A stretch of DNA of 64,000 bases from contig NZ_CP034835.1 in assembly GCF_004014715.1 (NCBI RefSeq), positions 3,286,001 through 3,350,000 on the forward strand, given 5' to 3'. The position numbers were made by a program, and so were the translations under genes. Position 1 is the stretch's first letter; each line of letters starts with the position of its first letter. The notes beneath the pieces are model-generated. The model was not told the origin of the DNA. It ran no database searches and was given only the letters and a program-made list of their open reading frames with translations. Source of the DNA: Pseudoalteromonas sp. R3 (GTDB lineage: Bacteria; Pseudomonadota; Gammaproteobacteria; Enterobacterales; Alteromonadaceae). Shown piece by piece: positions 42,503 through 51,402 of this stretch.

Positions 42503-43276
42503 ATGAAACTACTCAGACTTACCCTGCCTGCAGCCTGCTTAGTCTTGGCGGCGTGTGGCAGTGACAATGACGACCCTATGCCAACTACGATGCCGGATGA
42601 AGATATGCAAATGGTCGATGACCCTGCCCCTGTCGATCCAGACCCAGTTGATCCGGTCGACCCGGCTGACCCAACCCCGACGACTGTCGAGTTAACGATC
42701 ACGGCAACAAACCTGACCTACGCACAGCCCTTGTCTCCCATCGCAGTTGCACTGCACCAGGAGGGGCAATTCTGGCAAGTGGGCGAACCGGCCAGCAATG
42801 CACTGGAGGTACTGGCTGAGGGAGGCGATAACAGCGACCTGCTTGCACTCGGTGTTGTGCAGAGTAAGGCGAGCGCAACCGCCCCCTTACCACCGGGACA
42901 AAAAGCCCAGCTAACTCTGACCCATGACTCGCTTGACGGGCAAAAGTTATCTCTGATCTCCATGATGGTGAATACAAATGATGGCTTTACCGGTCTTAAT
43001 GCTTTGGATGTGTCTGCAATGACAGTGGGTCAAACCATGACGTTCACGACACATGCCTACGACGCGGGCACAGAGGCCAATACTGAAGCTCAGGGCACCA
43101 TACCCGGCCCGGCGGATGGAGGCGCCGGATTTAGTGCCGACAGAGAAGCGTTAAACAAGGTGGCTATGCACCCTGGTGTGGTTGGAATGGATGATGGACT
43201 GACAACGTCTGTATTAACGAGCAGTCATAAGTTCGACAACCCGCTGATGACGGTCACCATTACAAGAACCAAGTAG
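42503..43276 (+). CDS. Spondin domain lipoprotein
   Basis: 257 residues. The lipobox is CLVLAACGSD (Cys19 or nearby). A linker of Asp/Pro-rich repeats (DPAPVDPDPVDPVDPADPTP) precedes the spondin domain: VELTITATNLTYAQPLSPIA, KLSLISMMVNTNDGFTGLNA and HAYDAGTEANTEAQG. The two spondin proteins are paralogues, one soluble, one anchored. The acidic linker may bind Ca or span the periplasm. Confidence 0.88.
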   Translation: MKLLRLTLPAACLVLAACGSDNDDPMPTTMPDEDMQMVDDPAPVDPDPVDPVDPADPTPTTVELTITATNLTYAQPLSPIAVALHQEGQFWQVGEPASNALEVLAEGGDNSDLLALGVVQSKASATAPLPPGQKAQLTLTHDSLDGQKLSLISMMVNTNDGFTGLNALDVSAMTVGQTMTFTTHAYDAGTEANTEAQGTIPGPADGGAGFSADREALNKVAMHPGVVGMDDGLTTSVLTSSHKFDNPLMTVTITRTK

Positions 43277-43286
43277 TCTCCGAGCC

Positions 43287-43313
43287 GCTCCGTGACCGTT
43301 GCGGTTACGGAGC
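43287..43313 (+). other. 11-bp hairpin between spondin lipoprotein and response regulator
   Basis: GCTCCGTGACC and GGTTACGGAGC pair (one G-U) around a 5-nt loop, with no T run. It lies 10 bases after the stop and may lower or stabilise expression of the downstream regulator pair. Confidence 0.6.
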
Positions 43314-43352
43314 GCGAACAGCCGGTGTCAGCCACCGGTGCGGAGACCTGCT

Positions 43353-44078
43353 ATGCAGCAAAAAGTGCTTATCGTTGAAGACGATGCCGATATTGCCGAG
43401 CTACTGCGCGTTCACCTGAACGAGCTGGATCTCGACGTCGAACACCTTGCCAGTGGAGAGCGGGTTATGCCACATCTGAGCAATCATCATTATGCCATCG
43501 TCATACTCGATATCATGCTGCCAGAAGTCGATGGCCTGACCTTGTGCCGGGAGATCAAAACACGCTACCCCAAAGTCAGTGTGATCATGATGACATCGAA
43601 AAGCAGTGAAATGGACCGCATTATTGGCCTTGAAATGGGGGCCGACGACTATATCTGCAAGCCCTTCAGCTACAGGGAATTTCAGGCCAGAGTTAAGGCA
43701 CAGCTCAGACACATTAAGCTGTTGTGCGAACCACAGCAACAAACGGCAACATCCCCCAGCCCGATAGTGATTGGCCAGCTTCATATCGACCCACATTTTC
43801 ATGAACTGACTTTACAGCAAACCCCCGTAGACCTCACCGCCACAGAGTTTGATTTGGTATTGTTTTTTGCCCGCCACCCTAACCAGGTGTTTTCCCGGGC
43901 TCAGCTTTTGGAGTCAGTGTGGGGCTATGATCATCTGGGCTATGAACACACTGTCAATTCCCATATTAACCGCATTCGCAACAAGTTTGATCAAATTACC
44001 GATCATACGATCATAGAAACCGTGTGGGGTGTGGGCTACAAACTTAATGCCAAACCGCTACAGCAGGAAATGCAATGA
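43353..44078 (+). CDS. OmpR/PhoB-type response regulator
   Basis: 241 residues from ATG 43353 (GGAG upstream); the frame is open from 43299. The receiver has VLIVEDDADIAELL, acceptor Asp53 in IVILDIMLPEVDG and the Lys of DDYICKPFSYRE. The C-terminal winged helix has TATEFDLVLFFARHPNQVFS, WGYDHLGYEHTVNSHINRIR and TVWGVGYKLN. It overlaps the kinase start (ATGA). The linked spondin genes are likely targets. Confidence 0.94.
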   Translation: MQQKVLIVEDDADIAELLRVHLNELDLDVEHLASGERVMPHLSNHHYAIVILDIMLPEVDGLTLCREIKTRYPKVSVIMMTSKSSEMDRIIGLEMGADDYICKPFSYREFQARVKAQLRHIKLLCEPQQQTATSPSPIVIGQLHIDPHFHELTLQQTPVDLTATEFDLVLFFARHPNQVFSRAQLLESVWGYDHLGYEHTVNSHINRIRNKFDQITDHTIIETVWGVGYKLNAKPLQQEMQ

Positions 44079-45541
44079 CTCTCTCTCTTTATCACCGCCT
44101 CGCATTGACAATCACGGCCGTTTTTATGCTTATCGTGTCGGTGTTTGTCTGGTGGACCCAGAATCTGTCATCGGTTTCACGCGCGCAGGCAGAGCAACAA
44201 CTGCATATTGGGCTTGCTGAGCATCTAGCACAGGACAACCCGCTACTCCAGCAAGGAGTCTACGACTATAAGGCGCTGGAGAACCTGTTTCATACCCTGA
44301 TGGTGTTGGGCCCGGCATTTGAATTCTACTTTGTTGACCCCAGCGGCAAACTGCTCACCTATTCGGCCAAACCTGGTGAGGTAAAACGCGAATCGATTGA
44401 TTTAAGCCCGCTGGTACAGCTGATCAACGCCCCCGCCAGACTCCCGGTATATGGCGATGATCCGCGCGCTTTAACAGGGCAAAAGATCTTTTCTGTTGCG
44501 CCTGTGTATAACGAACAAAAGTTGCAGGGATATCTGTACGTTATTATTGGTTCGTCGATTTATGACTCGATTGTGGCGCAGCTCAACAGTTCTGATCAGC
44601 TGGTAAAACAAGCCGTATGGCTGGGTGTCTTTTTGCTGCTTTTATTTATTACCCTGCTGTTGCTGTTCCGTTTTATGACCAAACCATTGAAGCGTCTGAA
44701 TCAGTACATTCGCACCGTTGAGGCGCATAAATTTGATATTAAACAAGCACCCATGCTTGAGTGGCAGCAACAGGATAATGAAATCCATCAGCTGGGCAAC
44801 GGTATCAACACCATGCTGCACACCATCAATCAGCAGATGTCCCAACTAACAGCGGTAGATGAGCAACGCCGCCAGTTACTGGCGCATCTGTCACATGACT
44901 TGCGCACGCCATTAGCCTCTTTACAGGGCTACCTTGAACTGGTTGAGCGAGGATCTGCGACAACCGGCGACATGCAGCGTTATATGAATATCGCCCTGAA
45001 AAACTGCTCGCAACTGAAAAATCTCATCGACCAGATCTTCGAGCTGGCGCATCTGGAGTCCGGACATACTCAGGTGCATTTTGAGGTCTTTAATCTGGGT
45101 GAACTCATATACGATGTGCTCGCCAAGTTTGCCCTCAAAGCCCAGCAGGCTGAGATCACCCTGCGCGTCACCCCCACGGAATGTGACTATGTGGTGTACT
45201 CAGACATTGCCAAACTGGAACGCGTACTGAGTAACTTAATAGAGAATGCACTGCGTCACACCCCGGCTGGTGGCATTATCTCTATTGCCGTAAATCCAAA
45301 GGATGGCGGTTACGATATCGCAGTTCAGGACACAGGGGTTGGGATCAGTCCCAAAGAGCTACCCTATATTTTTGAAGCGCGCTATCAGGCCAGTAACAGC
45401 AAAGGCTGTAAAAAAACCCACGCTGGCCTCGGCCTGGCCATAACCGCCAGACTATTAAAACTGCTCAAATCAGAAATCAAGGTAAACAGCCAACTTGGCC
45501 AGGGCAGCGAATTTGTATTTCAGATAAGAGGCGCCGAGTGA
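44075..45541 (+). CDS. Sensor histidine kinase partner
   Basis: 488 residues. TM1 about 9-28, periplasmic domain 30-178, TM2 180-200, HAMP 200-253, HisKA with LAHLSHDLRTPLASL (His274), and ATPase with NLIENALRHTPAGG, DTGVGISPKEL and HAGLGLAITARLLKL. Together with the regulator it is a complete EnvZ-like pair. The periplasmic part has no recognised domain. It may report the state of the exported spondin proteins or of the envelope. Confidence 0.94.
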   Translation: MTLSLYHRLALTITAVFMLIVSVFVWWTQNLSSVSRAQAEQQLHIGLAEHLAQDNPLLQQGVYDYKALENLFHTLMVLGPAFEFYFVDPSGKLLTYSAKPGEVKRESIDLSPLVQLINAPARLPVYGDDPRALTGQKIFSVAPVYNEQKLQGYLYVIIGSSIYDSIVAQLNSSDQLVKQAVWLGVFLLLLFITLLLLFRFMTKPLKRLNQYIRTVEAHKFDIKQAPMLEWQQQDNEIHQLGNGINTMLHTINQQMSQLTAVDEQRRQLLAHLSHDLRTPLASLQGYLELVERGSATTGDMQRYMNIALKNCSQLKNLIDQIFELAHLESGHTQVHFEVFNLGELIYDVLAKFALKAQQAEITLRVTPTECDYVVYSDIAKLERVLSNLIENALRHTPAGGIISIAVNPKDGGYDIAVQDTGVGISPKELPYIFEARYQASNSKGCKKTHAGLGLAITARLLKLLKSEIKVNSQLGQGSEFVFQIRGAE

Positions 45542-45716
45542 CAACTCACTTGGCCTTTCGATAACCTCAGCACCCAGCTCTTTCGCCTGTAGCCCTGTGA
45601 GCAGTGCGGACAAACTTGAAAGTACCAAGCAACTGCTTATTAACACTGGGCAGGGTGTCTTATGAAATCTCAGGACGACAAAAAGAAATTCTGTTTACTG
45701 GGCGGGGGAGCAGCTG

Positions 45717-45851
45717 ATGTCAGAAGCAAGAGCCTTACTATCTGAATTAGATAATGTGCTATTGGACTCTACGGATGGTGAAAAAATTAGCCAATTAATC
45801 AATGAACTGAGCCGCATTTACCAGCTAGTAGAACAGCAAACCCACACCTGA
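45717..45851 (+). CDS. Small unknown protein
   Basis: 44 residues (SEARALLSELDNVLLDSTDG then INELSRIYQLVEQQTHT), helical, with GGGGGAG upstream. Another small frame starts at 45662 (KSQDDKKKFCLLGG) and would join this one if the G5 run at about 45704-45708 had one G fewer, giving 62 residues. So this may be the 3' part of a slightly longer gene. Weak evidence. Confidence 0.35.
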   Translation: MSEARALLSELDNVLLDSTDGEKISQLINELSRIYQLVEQQTHT

Positions 45852-46036
45852 GAAAAACAGCAACAAGGCAGGCTCTGCCCACTTGTTTTATCGAGCAACC
45901 CAGGGTTTCGCTAACTTAGGAGCGTATCCAAATCAGGTTTTCCAAGTCACACAACACCGGACCTTGACAGTACCCTCTTAGTTGTTTAATCACGTTTTTG
46001 CGGCCCAGTTTGTCCAAATTTCACATAGCTATGACT

Positions 46037-46064
46037 TTGACAGTTGCAACAGATTGTTTACTAT
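46037..46064 (+). promoter_or_regulatory. Candidate promoter for the 46169 gene
   Basis: TTGACA at 46037 and TACTAT at 46059 with a 16-bp spacer. Confidence 0.4.
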
Positions 46065-46168
46065 GCGTTTATTCCATGGAACTATAGGAGGTGTAATACA
46101 GCGCGTTTTGTCGGTTTATATTCCGACAACTTGAGGCTAAATACATTGGTAGTTTTCTTGGGATATTT

Positions 46169-46477
46169 ATGCGTAAATTGCTTGCAATATTTTTTAGTTT
46201 GCTCTTATTAACAAGCTGTAATAACCATAAGAATGTAACTTCGGCAGAGTTTTTAAACGCATCTACTAAATTCGGTAAATCAGAAACTGTTAAACATGCT
46301 TCGTTTTTAGGTGTCAGAAACGAAAAGGCTTATATTCAAATTTGGCAGAAACTTGCCATGAGAGAAGCAGAACAGTATCGCACTATTTCTGTACCTCTAA
46401 GCGAGTTGCCACTTGAAGTACAAAGTAAAATAAAAGAAGGCATTGAACCTTGGGTTGTCGCAAAACTCGAAAACTAA
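46169..46477 (+). CDS. Small lipoprotein of unknown function
   Basis: 102 residues. The N-terminus RKLLAIFFSLLLLTSCNN is a lipoprotein signal (Cys17). The mature part is polar with no recognised domain (FLGVRNEKAYIQIWQKLAMR). It stands alone in an A+T-rich stretch of small genes between 45.5 and 49.2 kb. Confidence 0.7.
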   Translation: MRKLLAIFFSLLLLTSCNNHKNVTSAEFLNASTKFGKSETVKHASFLGVRNEKAYIQIWQKLAMREAEQYRTISVPLSELPLEVQSKIKEGIEPWVVAKLEN

Positions 46478-46597
46478 CAAAGCAATTATGATGGGACGCA
46501 AAAAACTTGACTCGCGTCACTTCATTCCTAATTTGGCTAGGCATTTATGCATCCCATTTTTCAGCGATAGACGACTCCCAGCATCCAGAGTAGGCCT

Positions 46598-46969
46598 ATG
46601 AATTTGAGTAAATTTACTACTGTAATTGTGATAATTATAGCCTCTAGCTTCTTTGCACTCTCTCGTGACTCGTATGCAGAGTGTTCTGAGCTAATATTTT
46701 CTGGTATGTCAGATATAGAAATTACTCTGATTTCAGTTGAGTTGAAAAACAAACATATTACATACGACGTAAACAGTATTGAATGGGATCCAATCTCTGG
46801 ACATTCCGTAAAGTTTTATAGCGAATATGAATCCGGCAAGCTCAACCTTGAATTGAGAACTCGTAATGGTTTGAGGTTCACGCTGCAAAATATAGAGTAC
46901 AAGAATGGTGAGGCAAGCTACATCACTGAACATCAAGGAAAACTAAAGTATGTTAAAGCCCACTGGTAG
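46598..46969 (+). CDS. Small exported protein of unknown function
   Basis: 123 residues. Residues 1-27 form a signal peptide (TTVIVIIIASSFFALSRDSY). The mature part is beta-rich (LSGMSDIEITLISVEL-like region, then GHSVKFYSEYESGKLNLELR). No family recognised. A+T content is higher than in the flanking core genes. Confidence 0.6.
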   Translation: MNLSKFTTVIVIIIASSFFALSRDSYAECSELIFSGMSDIEITLISVELKNKHITYDVNSIEWDPISGHSVKFYSEYESGKLNLELRTRNGLRFTLQNIEYKNGEASYITEHQGKLKYVKAHW

Positions 46970-47090
46970 TATATCGTCTAACAAGAAACTATGTCGTCAA
47001 CAGCTAAACTTTTGCATTTGACGCTTCCCACACGATATCGCCTCAGAGCCTAAAAGTTTAAGGTAACGACGCTCTATCTTGGACAGGCAA

Positions 47091-47210
47091 CTAAAGCCAC
47101 TTTTTCGTAGCTCCCAGGGCGACCTGTTTGCCATATTCCAGCCATGTCCATTTATTGAAATTGGTAAATAAAAGTTGGTTATTATCGGGCAAAGTATCGA
47201 CTGCCTTCAT
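47091..47210 (-). pseudogene. Possible gene remnant, Trp-rich C-terminus
   Basis: From ATG 47210 to TAG 47091 the frame reads KAVDTLPDNNQLLFTNFNKW then TWLEYGKQVALGATKKWL. The composition is protein-like and the open frame extends a little further upstream. It may be the tail of a decayed gene. No family is recognised. Confidence 0.3.
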
Positions 47211-47234
47211 TAAAGAAACAAAACACCTGGAACG

Positions 47235-47283
47235 AATTTAGGGGCAGTTTTTTCTGGGTATTTCGTGTACGATGATGGCGTCA
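47235..47283. repeat. Interspersed 49-bp repeat, copy 1
   Basis: AATTTAGGGGCAGTTTTTTC to GGCGTCA; about 78 percent identical by hand alignment to the copy at 48604-48653. Confidence 0.6.
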
Positions 47284-47372
47284 CGCATGGTGATTTTAGG
47301 TATGAATATCTGGGGGTCTCTCAGAATTCGGTGTTATCTGTTTGCGTAAAAATCTAAGTTAAGGAGATCTTT

Positions 47373-47576
47373 TTGGGTATCAGTGTTTGGCAGTTACTAA
47401 TAACTCCTGTGTTACTTAGTATTACAATTTTGCCAGTCTTAATGGCTTTATTTTCGAAACAAACTTCCAGGACCCAAAAAATTGTATGGTGTTTACTCTC
47501 CTTTATGTTTTCATGGGTTGGATATCTATCTTATTACTTTTTAGTGGTAAGAAGTCTTGGCAAAGACAATACATAA
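47373..47576 (+). CDS. Small membrane protein, two TM segments
   Basis: 67 residues from a TTG with AAGGAG upstream. TM1 about 5-25 (QLLITPVLLSITILPVLMAL), TM2 about 37-58 (VWCLLSFMFSWVGYLSYYFL). The stop is 10 bases before the next gene. The function is unknown. Confidence 0.6.
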   Translation: MGISVWQLLITPVLLSITILPVLMALFSKQTSRTQKIVWCLLSFMFSWVGYLSYYFLVVRSLGKDNT

Positions 47577-47586
47577 AGTTTCGCCA

Positions 47587-48117
47587 ATGAAGAAAGTTCT
47601 GGTTTCAATTTATTCTACATTGCTGTGTGTTCTGGTTTGTATAGATGCCAAAGCACTCAGTATTGTGTGTGGGAAAATAGAAAGTGACACCGCCTTTAAA
47701 GAATTAGTAATAGGTCAAATACAGGCAAGTGAAATAGTTGCTTTGGTTGCGCCGGGCGAGCCGACAGACACAAGCACCACAAAACATAAAGTGCTGAACG
47801 TCTGGAAAGGTGTTGTCGGGGAACATATTTACGTCAGCGGCGGCACCAACCGTTCATTGCTGTTTACCAATCGAATAGAAGCAAATGGTCCATTAGAAAT
47901 GCCAAATAGTTACTGTGGTTTGGATCATGATAAAGCGTTGGCTGTCATTCGAGGTTACTTTGGTGATGGCTACGCCCCATCGCCTCATCATATAGAAAAG
48001 CCCTATTCATCCTTTTTAGTAGATTGGCCTTTAGTGATGAGTTTTATGCTTCTGGCGGTTATTGGCTTGTACACTTATGTGTTTGTTCGCAACATGATGT
48101 TTTCACGTAAAAAATAA
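47587..48117 (+). CDS. Exported protein with C-terminal membrane anchor
   Basis: About 176 residues from ATG 47587. A signal peptide (KKVLVSIYSTLLCVLVCIDA) precedes a domain with two Cys (SIVCGKIES and NSYCGLDHDKALAVIRGYFG) and KVLNVWKGV, a pattern seen in small secreted beta proteins with a disulfide. Residues about 150-172 are a TM segment followed by RKK. A periplasmic domain fixed to the inner membrane is the likely arrangement. Role unknown. Confidence 0.65.
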   Translation: MKKVLVSIYSTLLCVLVCIDAKALSIVCGKIESDTAFKELVIGQIQASEIVALVAPGEPTDTSTTKHKVLNVWKGVVGEHIYVSGGTNRSLLFTNRIEANGPLEMPNSYCGLDHDKALAVIRGYFGDGYAPSPHHIEKPYSSFLVDWPLVMSFMLLAVIGLYTYVFVRNMMFSRKK

Positions 48118-48211
48118 AACCCCGGCATTGGATAAATAGGCACTGGTAACAAGTTACTAAAACGCGTACATTATTCTCAATTTGCTAACCATTTTGTTTC
48201 TGGAAATATTA

Positions 48212-48499
48212 ATGAAGAGACGCTTTAGAAGCCAATTAGACTTTCTTTCTGTGATCACTATATCCGCCACTCTGGGGTTTGGTGCTGGCTTGCTCGGCGC
48301 GGTTTTAGTTTTTATCACGGCAATGCAATCAGGACAACCTGAACAGGCTATAGTGGGTTTAGTTGTTACTCCCATTACCTCAGCACTTGGCGGAGCTTTG
48401 TCTGGAACACTTGGGTTTCCATTTTACTATTGGTACTCAAATAAGATTAGAGGTCAAAAAATATCAGGTAAGTTCGCTGAAATACCTGATGGGGATTGA
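48212..48499 (+). CDS. Small membrane protein, two TM segments
   Basis: 95 residues from ATG 48212, preferred over an upstream TTG at 48182. Gly-rich TM segments lie at about 13-34 (VITISATLGFGAGLLGAVLV) and 48-70 (VGLVVTPITSALGGALSGTL). A short charged tail follows. No family recognised. Confidence 0.6.
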   Translation: MKRRFRSQLDFLSVITISATLGFGAGLLGAVLVFITAMQSGQPEQAIVGLVVTPITSALGGALSGTLGFPFYYWYSNKIRGQKISGKFAEIPDGD

Positions 48500-48603
48500 C
48501 TTACACGGGCGTTAAGCCGTTGGCTTGAAAACGCTTTTGGAAGACACTCACCCTAAAATTGTGGTGCTGGTGGGGATTTCAATCACCCAAGTGCACCACT
48601 ATT

Positions 48604-48653
48604 AATTTAGGGACAATTTTTTTCTGAACATACCGTGTACTATGGAGGAGTCA
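48604..48653. repeat. Interspersed 49-bp repeat, copy 2
   Basis: AATTTAGGGACAATTTTTTT to GGAGTCA, with one extra T in the T run relative to copy 1 at 47235. Confidence 0.6.
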
Positions 48654-48789
48654 TAAATGGTGTTGTTATCTAATTAGCTTTTAGCGAAGTAAATTAAAAC
48701 AATGCCGCGCGCGTACACCACATGACTTTAAATCTAATTTCTGGGGATGCCTCAGAGTGAGGCGCTATGCGCCAGGGAAACAAAAAATT

Positions 48790-49200
48790 ATGGAAAAAGC
48801 ATTATTCATTGTAGGAGCATCAATTTTTGGCATTCTGGGGTTGATTCACCTGGTTTATACCTGCTTCTCTGATAAGTTTGATCCCCGCAATCTGGAAGTG
48901 AAAGAAGCCATGCTTAATACCCCTCCCAGAATCACCAAACAAACCAATATGTGGCAAGCCTGGGTCGGGTTTAACGCGAGTCATAGCCTTGGTGCGTTGT
49001 TATTTGCAGCCTTTTACATTCCTTTGTGTATCAGCCACTTTGATATTATCTCAGACACAATATGGTTTTCAGTTCTGCCATCGGTTGTAAGCATTAGTTA
49101 CTTACTGTTGGCAGTAAAATATTGGTTTAAAGTACCGTTCACAGGTATTTTAATCGCTTCTGCTTGCTTTGTGACAGCGGCATGGCTAGTCAACACGTAA
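48790..49200 (+). CDS. Membrane protein, four TM segments
   Basis: 136 residues from ATG 48790. Hydrophobic segments at about 4-24, 60-85, 88-108 and 113-133. KEAMLNTPPRITKQTNMWQA and GFNASHSLGALLFAAFYIPL are the recognisable soluble and TM parts; 'WxxxxGFNxSHSLG' is a motif I have seen in small conserved inner-membrane proteins (LIC_13387-like). It lies 25 bp before the DJ-1/PfpI gene, possibly an operon. Confidence 0.65.
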   Translation: MEKALFIVGASIFGILGLIHLVYTCFSDKFDPRNLEVKEAMLNTPPRITKQTNMWQAWVGFNASHSLGALLFAAFYIPLCISHFDIISDTIWFSVLPSVVSISYLLLAVKYWFKVPFTGILIASACFVTAAWLVNT

Positions 49201-49225
49201 CCAAGTAATGCAAAGGAGGAATACT

Positions 49226-49906
49226 ATGTTTAAAGTCGGAATTGTTTTGTTTGATGATTTCACGGATGTGGACTTCTTTCTTATGTATGACTTGCTTGGC
49301 CGAGCAGCCGATAGCTGGACGGTGAGCATACTTGGTACCAAGCCTGAACATCACTCTCACCTTGGAATAGAAGTCAAAACGGACGGACACATTTCAGCAG
49401 TGGCGGATCAAGATGCCGTACTTATCACAAGTGGTAAGCGCGGTATTCCAGCGGCCATGAAGAATGCCGAGTTTATGTCGGCATTGAATCTTGATCCAAA
49501 TAAGCAACTCATTGGTTCGATTTGTGCGGGTTCATTCATCCTTCATGAGCTCGGTTTACTAAAGGGCAAGCCTTTGACAACAAACCCAGATGCTAAGACT
49601 GCCCTGCAAAGTTTGGGAGGCAATGTTCAGGACACACCACTCGTAATAGAAGGTAATATAGCAACTGCCGGTGGCTGTCTTTCGTTGATATATTTAATTG
49701 GTTGGCTAGCCGAGCGCTTGTTTGACTCAAACAAGCGAAAAGCCATACAAAGTCAATTGATACCCGCTGGACAGCTAGCCTTGTTTGAAGCGCTGATAGC
49801 CACAACGATTCAATCGGCAGAGCTGGCGAATTCGCACAATAACCACACCAAGCTTGCAAATGAGTTTAGAACAGAGAACACGCAATTTAATTGCGAAAAA
49901 CACTGA
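49226..49906 (+). CDS. DJ-1/PfpI family protein
   Basis: 226 residues from ATG 49226 with AAAGGAGG upstream. It has the DJ-1 fold start FKVGIVLFDDFTDVDFFLMY, the nucleophile-elbow motif GSICAGSFILHELGLLKGK (Cys about 102) and PLTTNPDAKTALQSLGG. Family members include intracellular hydratases (isonitrile hydratase type), amidases and stress proteins. No AraC domain is attached. The substrate is unknown. Confidence 0.9.
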   Translation: MFKVGIVLFDDFTDVDFFLMYDLLGRAADSWTVSILGTKPEHHSHLGIEVKTDGHISAVADQDAVLITSGKRGIPAAMKNAEFMSALNLDPNKQLIGSICAGSFILHELGLLKGKPLTTNPDAKTALQSLGGNVQDTPLVIEGNIATAGGCLSLIYLIGWLAERLFDSNKRKAIQSQLIPAGQLALFEALIATTIQSAELANSHNNHTKLANEFRTENTQFNCEKH

Positions 49907-49910
49907 GTAA

Positions 49911-50459
49911 TTACTCACTCAGTTTTTTCAATACCTGCTGTGCCCGGCGTTTTTTGGCCTTAAAAACAGGTAACAGGACAGCCACTACCAGCAAGCCTAG
50001 TAGGCCATTAGACAACAATATCGAGCTCAACGCGTACTGAACCAGAATCAAAAGCACAAGTACCAGCGCAAATAGCAAAGTGGCTTTTATGCTTAGATCC
50101 CAGCGCCAGGCCTCTTGCCTGAGCAGATGCTGATGCGCCTCCAGCGCCTGTGAGAGCTGCTGATTTTTTAATATGCGTAAGCTGGTTATGCGACTTCTAT
50201 TCACCACTACATACATGCTTGCGCCCCAAACGCAGCCAAACCCGAGCCAAAGTTGTGTGACCAAAGGGGTTGGCTCAAACAAAGCCTGTACAAACCAAAC
50301 ACCCACTAACAACATGATGAAAGTTTCAATAGCGATACCAAAAAAGAGTCGAAGCTGCTGCTTTTTATGACGCTGAATGCATTTTTCCAATGCTGGTGGT
50401 GGGGACGCAGGCGTCGACTGCCAAAGCTGCGCCAAATCCGAAAAATCATGATTATCCAT
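49911..50459 (-). CDS. Membrane protein, probable anti-sigma partner of the ECF factor
   Basis: 182 residues. A cytoplasmic N-terminus (HDFSDLAQLWQSTPASPPPA) with a helix of basic residues, then TM pairs at about 38-78 (IAIETFIMLLVGVWFVQALF) and 128-165 (LLFALVLVLLILVQYALSSI). Its ATG overlaps the sigma stop (TAATG), so the genes are coupled. Position makes an anti-sigma or sensor role likely; no zinc anti-sigma HxxxCxxC motif is present. Confidence 0.7.
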   Translation of the reverse strand: MDNHDFSDLAQLWQSTPASPPPALEKCIQRHKKQQLRLFFGIAIETFIMLLVGVWFVQALFEPTPLVTQLWLGFGCVWGASMYVVVNRSRITSLRILKNQQLSQALEAHQHLLRQEAWRWDLSIKATLLFALVLVLLILVQYALSSILLSNGLLGLLVVAVLLPVFKAKKRRAQQVLKKLSE

Positions 50460-50977
50460 TAGTTTTTCTCCATTAGTTGCTCTGTGAGTTGCGCTTTGGC
50501 ACGATGCAGTCGGATCCCGACGTTAGCTTCGCTGATCCCCAGCACATCACTGATCTCAGCCGTATCAATTCCTTCCAGTTTTAGCATCATCACCTGCCTG
50601 TGACTCAAAGGAAGCTGCTGAATAGCCCTTTCCAGCCGCTGTTGTTGTTGCTGTTGTTGCATGTTTACTTCTGGTGAATCAGTGCTATGAACCAGCTCCT
50701 CTGCCAACTCATCTTCGTTTTGCCTGCTGTACTTGCGAATATGATCAACCGCTACATTGTGGATCACCCGATACACATAAGTGTTTAACTTACATTGCCC
50801 GTCAAAGTTGCCCAGCGCCCGCCAAAGTGCAAAGGCCATATCCTGAGACAACTCCTCACACAACGCCGAGCGCTGCTCATAACCCTTCGCCGCACGTCTG
50901 ATCTGCGGCCAAAACGTCTCAACAATGTGCGACCTGTCCTGCTCCTTGATGTGCTCAGTCACTGCATACTGCTCCAC
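50459..50977 (-). CDS. ECF-type RNA polymerase sigma factor
   Basis: 172 residues. Region 2: LSQDMAFALWRALGNFDGQC, LNTYVYRVIHNVAVDHIRKY. Region 4: LPLSHRQVMMLKLEGIDTAE, ISDVLGISEANVGIRLHRAK. A Gln run (QQQQQQQQ) lies in the linker. It is coupled to a membrane protein, so it is probably released by an envelope signal. The regulon is unknown. Confidence 0.93.
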   Translation of the reverse strand: MEQYAVTEHIKEQDRSHIVETFWPQIRRAAKGYEQRSALCEELSQDMAFALWRALGNFDGQCKLNTYVYRVIHNVAVDHIRKYSRQNEDELAEELVHSTDSPEVNMQQQQQQQRLERAIQQLPLSHRQVMMLKLEGIDTAEISDVLGISEANVGIRLHRAKAQLTEQLMEKN

Positions 50978-51402
50978 TCACTATAAACTTGCCTATACTA
51001 GTCGATATGACTTGGTGTTTATTACAATAAACTCATTATTAAGAACATCACCTTGACGAACATTAACCACATTTACCTGGCTAAACAGGGTAAAACTACT
51101 GCAAATGCACTCTGGCACATAGCCAGACACAAGGCAGTACACAGCATTTTTAGGCTTTTCATAGCGATTCCTGGTATTGATTCTGCTCTGTTAGTCGGCG
51201 CAAATTTACATTCATTACAAAACATTTGAATGCTTTCATTCACTATCATTTAATAACTAGAATAAGAATTAAAAGTGCTTAAGAATCAGAATGATAAATA
51301 AAACAATGCAGAATAGATAAAATTATTTGTAAAAACCACCAGCGTGCTGCGACTAACCTCCATGAAATACAAATTTTCTCACACAATAATCAGGAGATGC
51401 TC
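50978..51402. other. Intergenic region between sigma factor and 51403 gene
   Basis: 425 bp between divergent genes. A+T-rich, no convincing ORF, hairpin or strong promoter seen; the region close to the sigma start has CTATAAACTTGCCTATACT, which may include a -10 on the minus strand. Confidence 0.4.

Larger units (their letters stand above)
46970..47372. other. Intergenic region with a small remnant and an interspersed repeat
   Basis: A 403-bp gap. It contains a minus-strand 39-codon frame (47091-47210) that looks like a protein C-terminus, and one copy of a 49-bp repeat (47235-47283). No full gene was seen. Confidence 0.5.

Noticed and set aside
46470..48540. Integron gene-cassette (attC) array of small ORFs
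   Set aside because: CTAACAA follows two stops, but matching R' boxes and the paired L/R symmetry of attC sites were not found, and there is no integrase.
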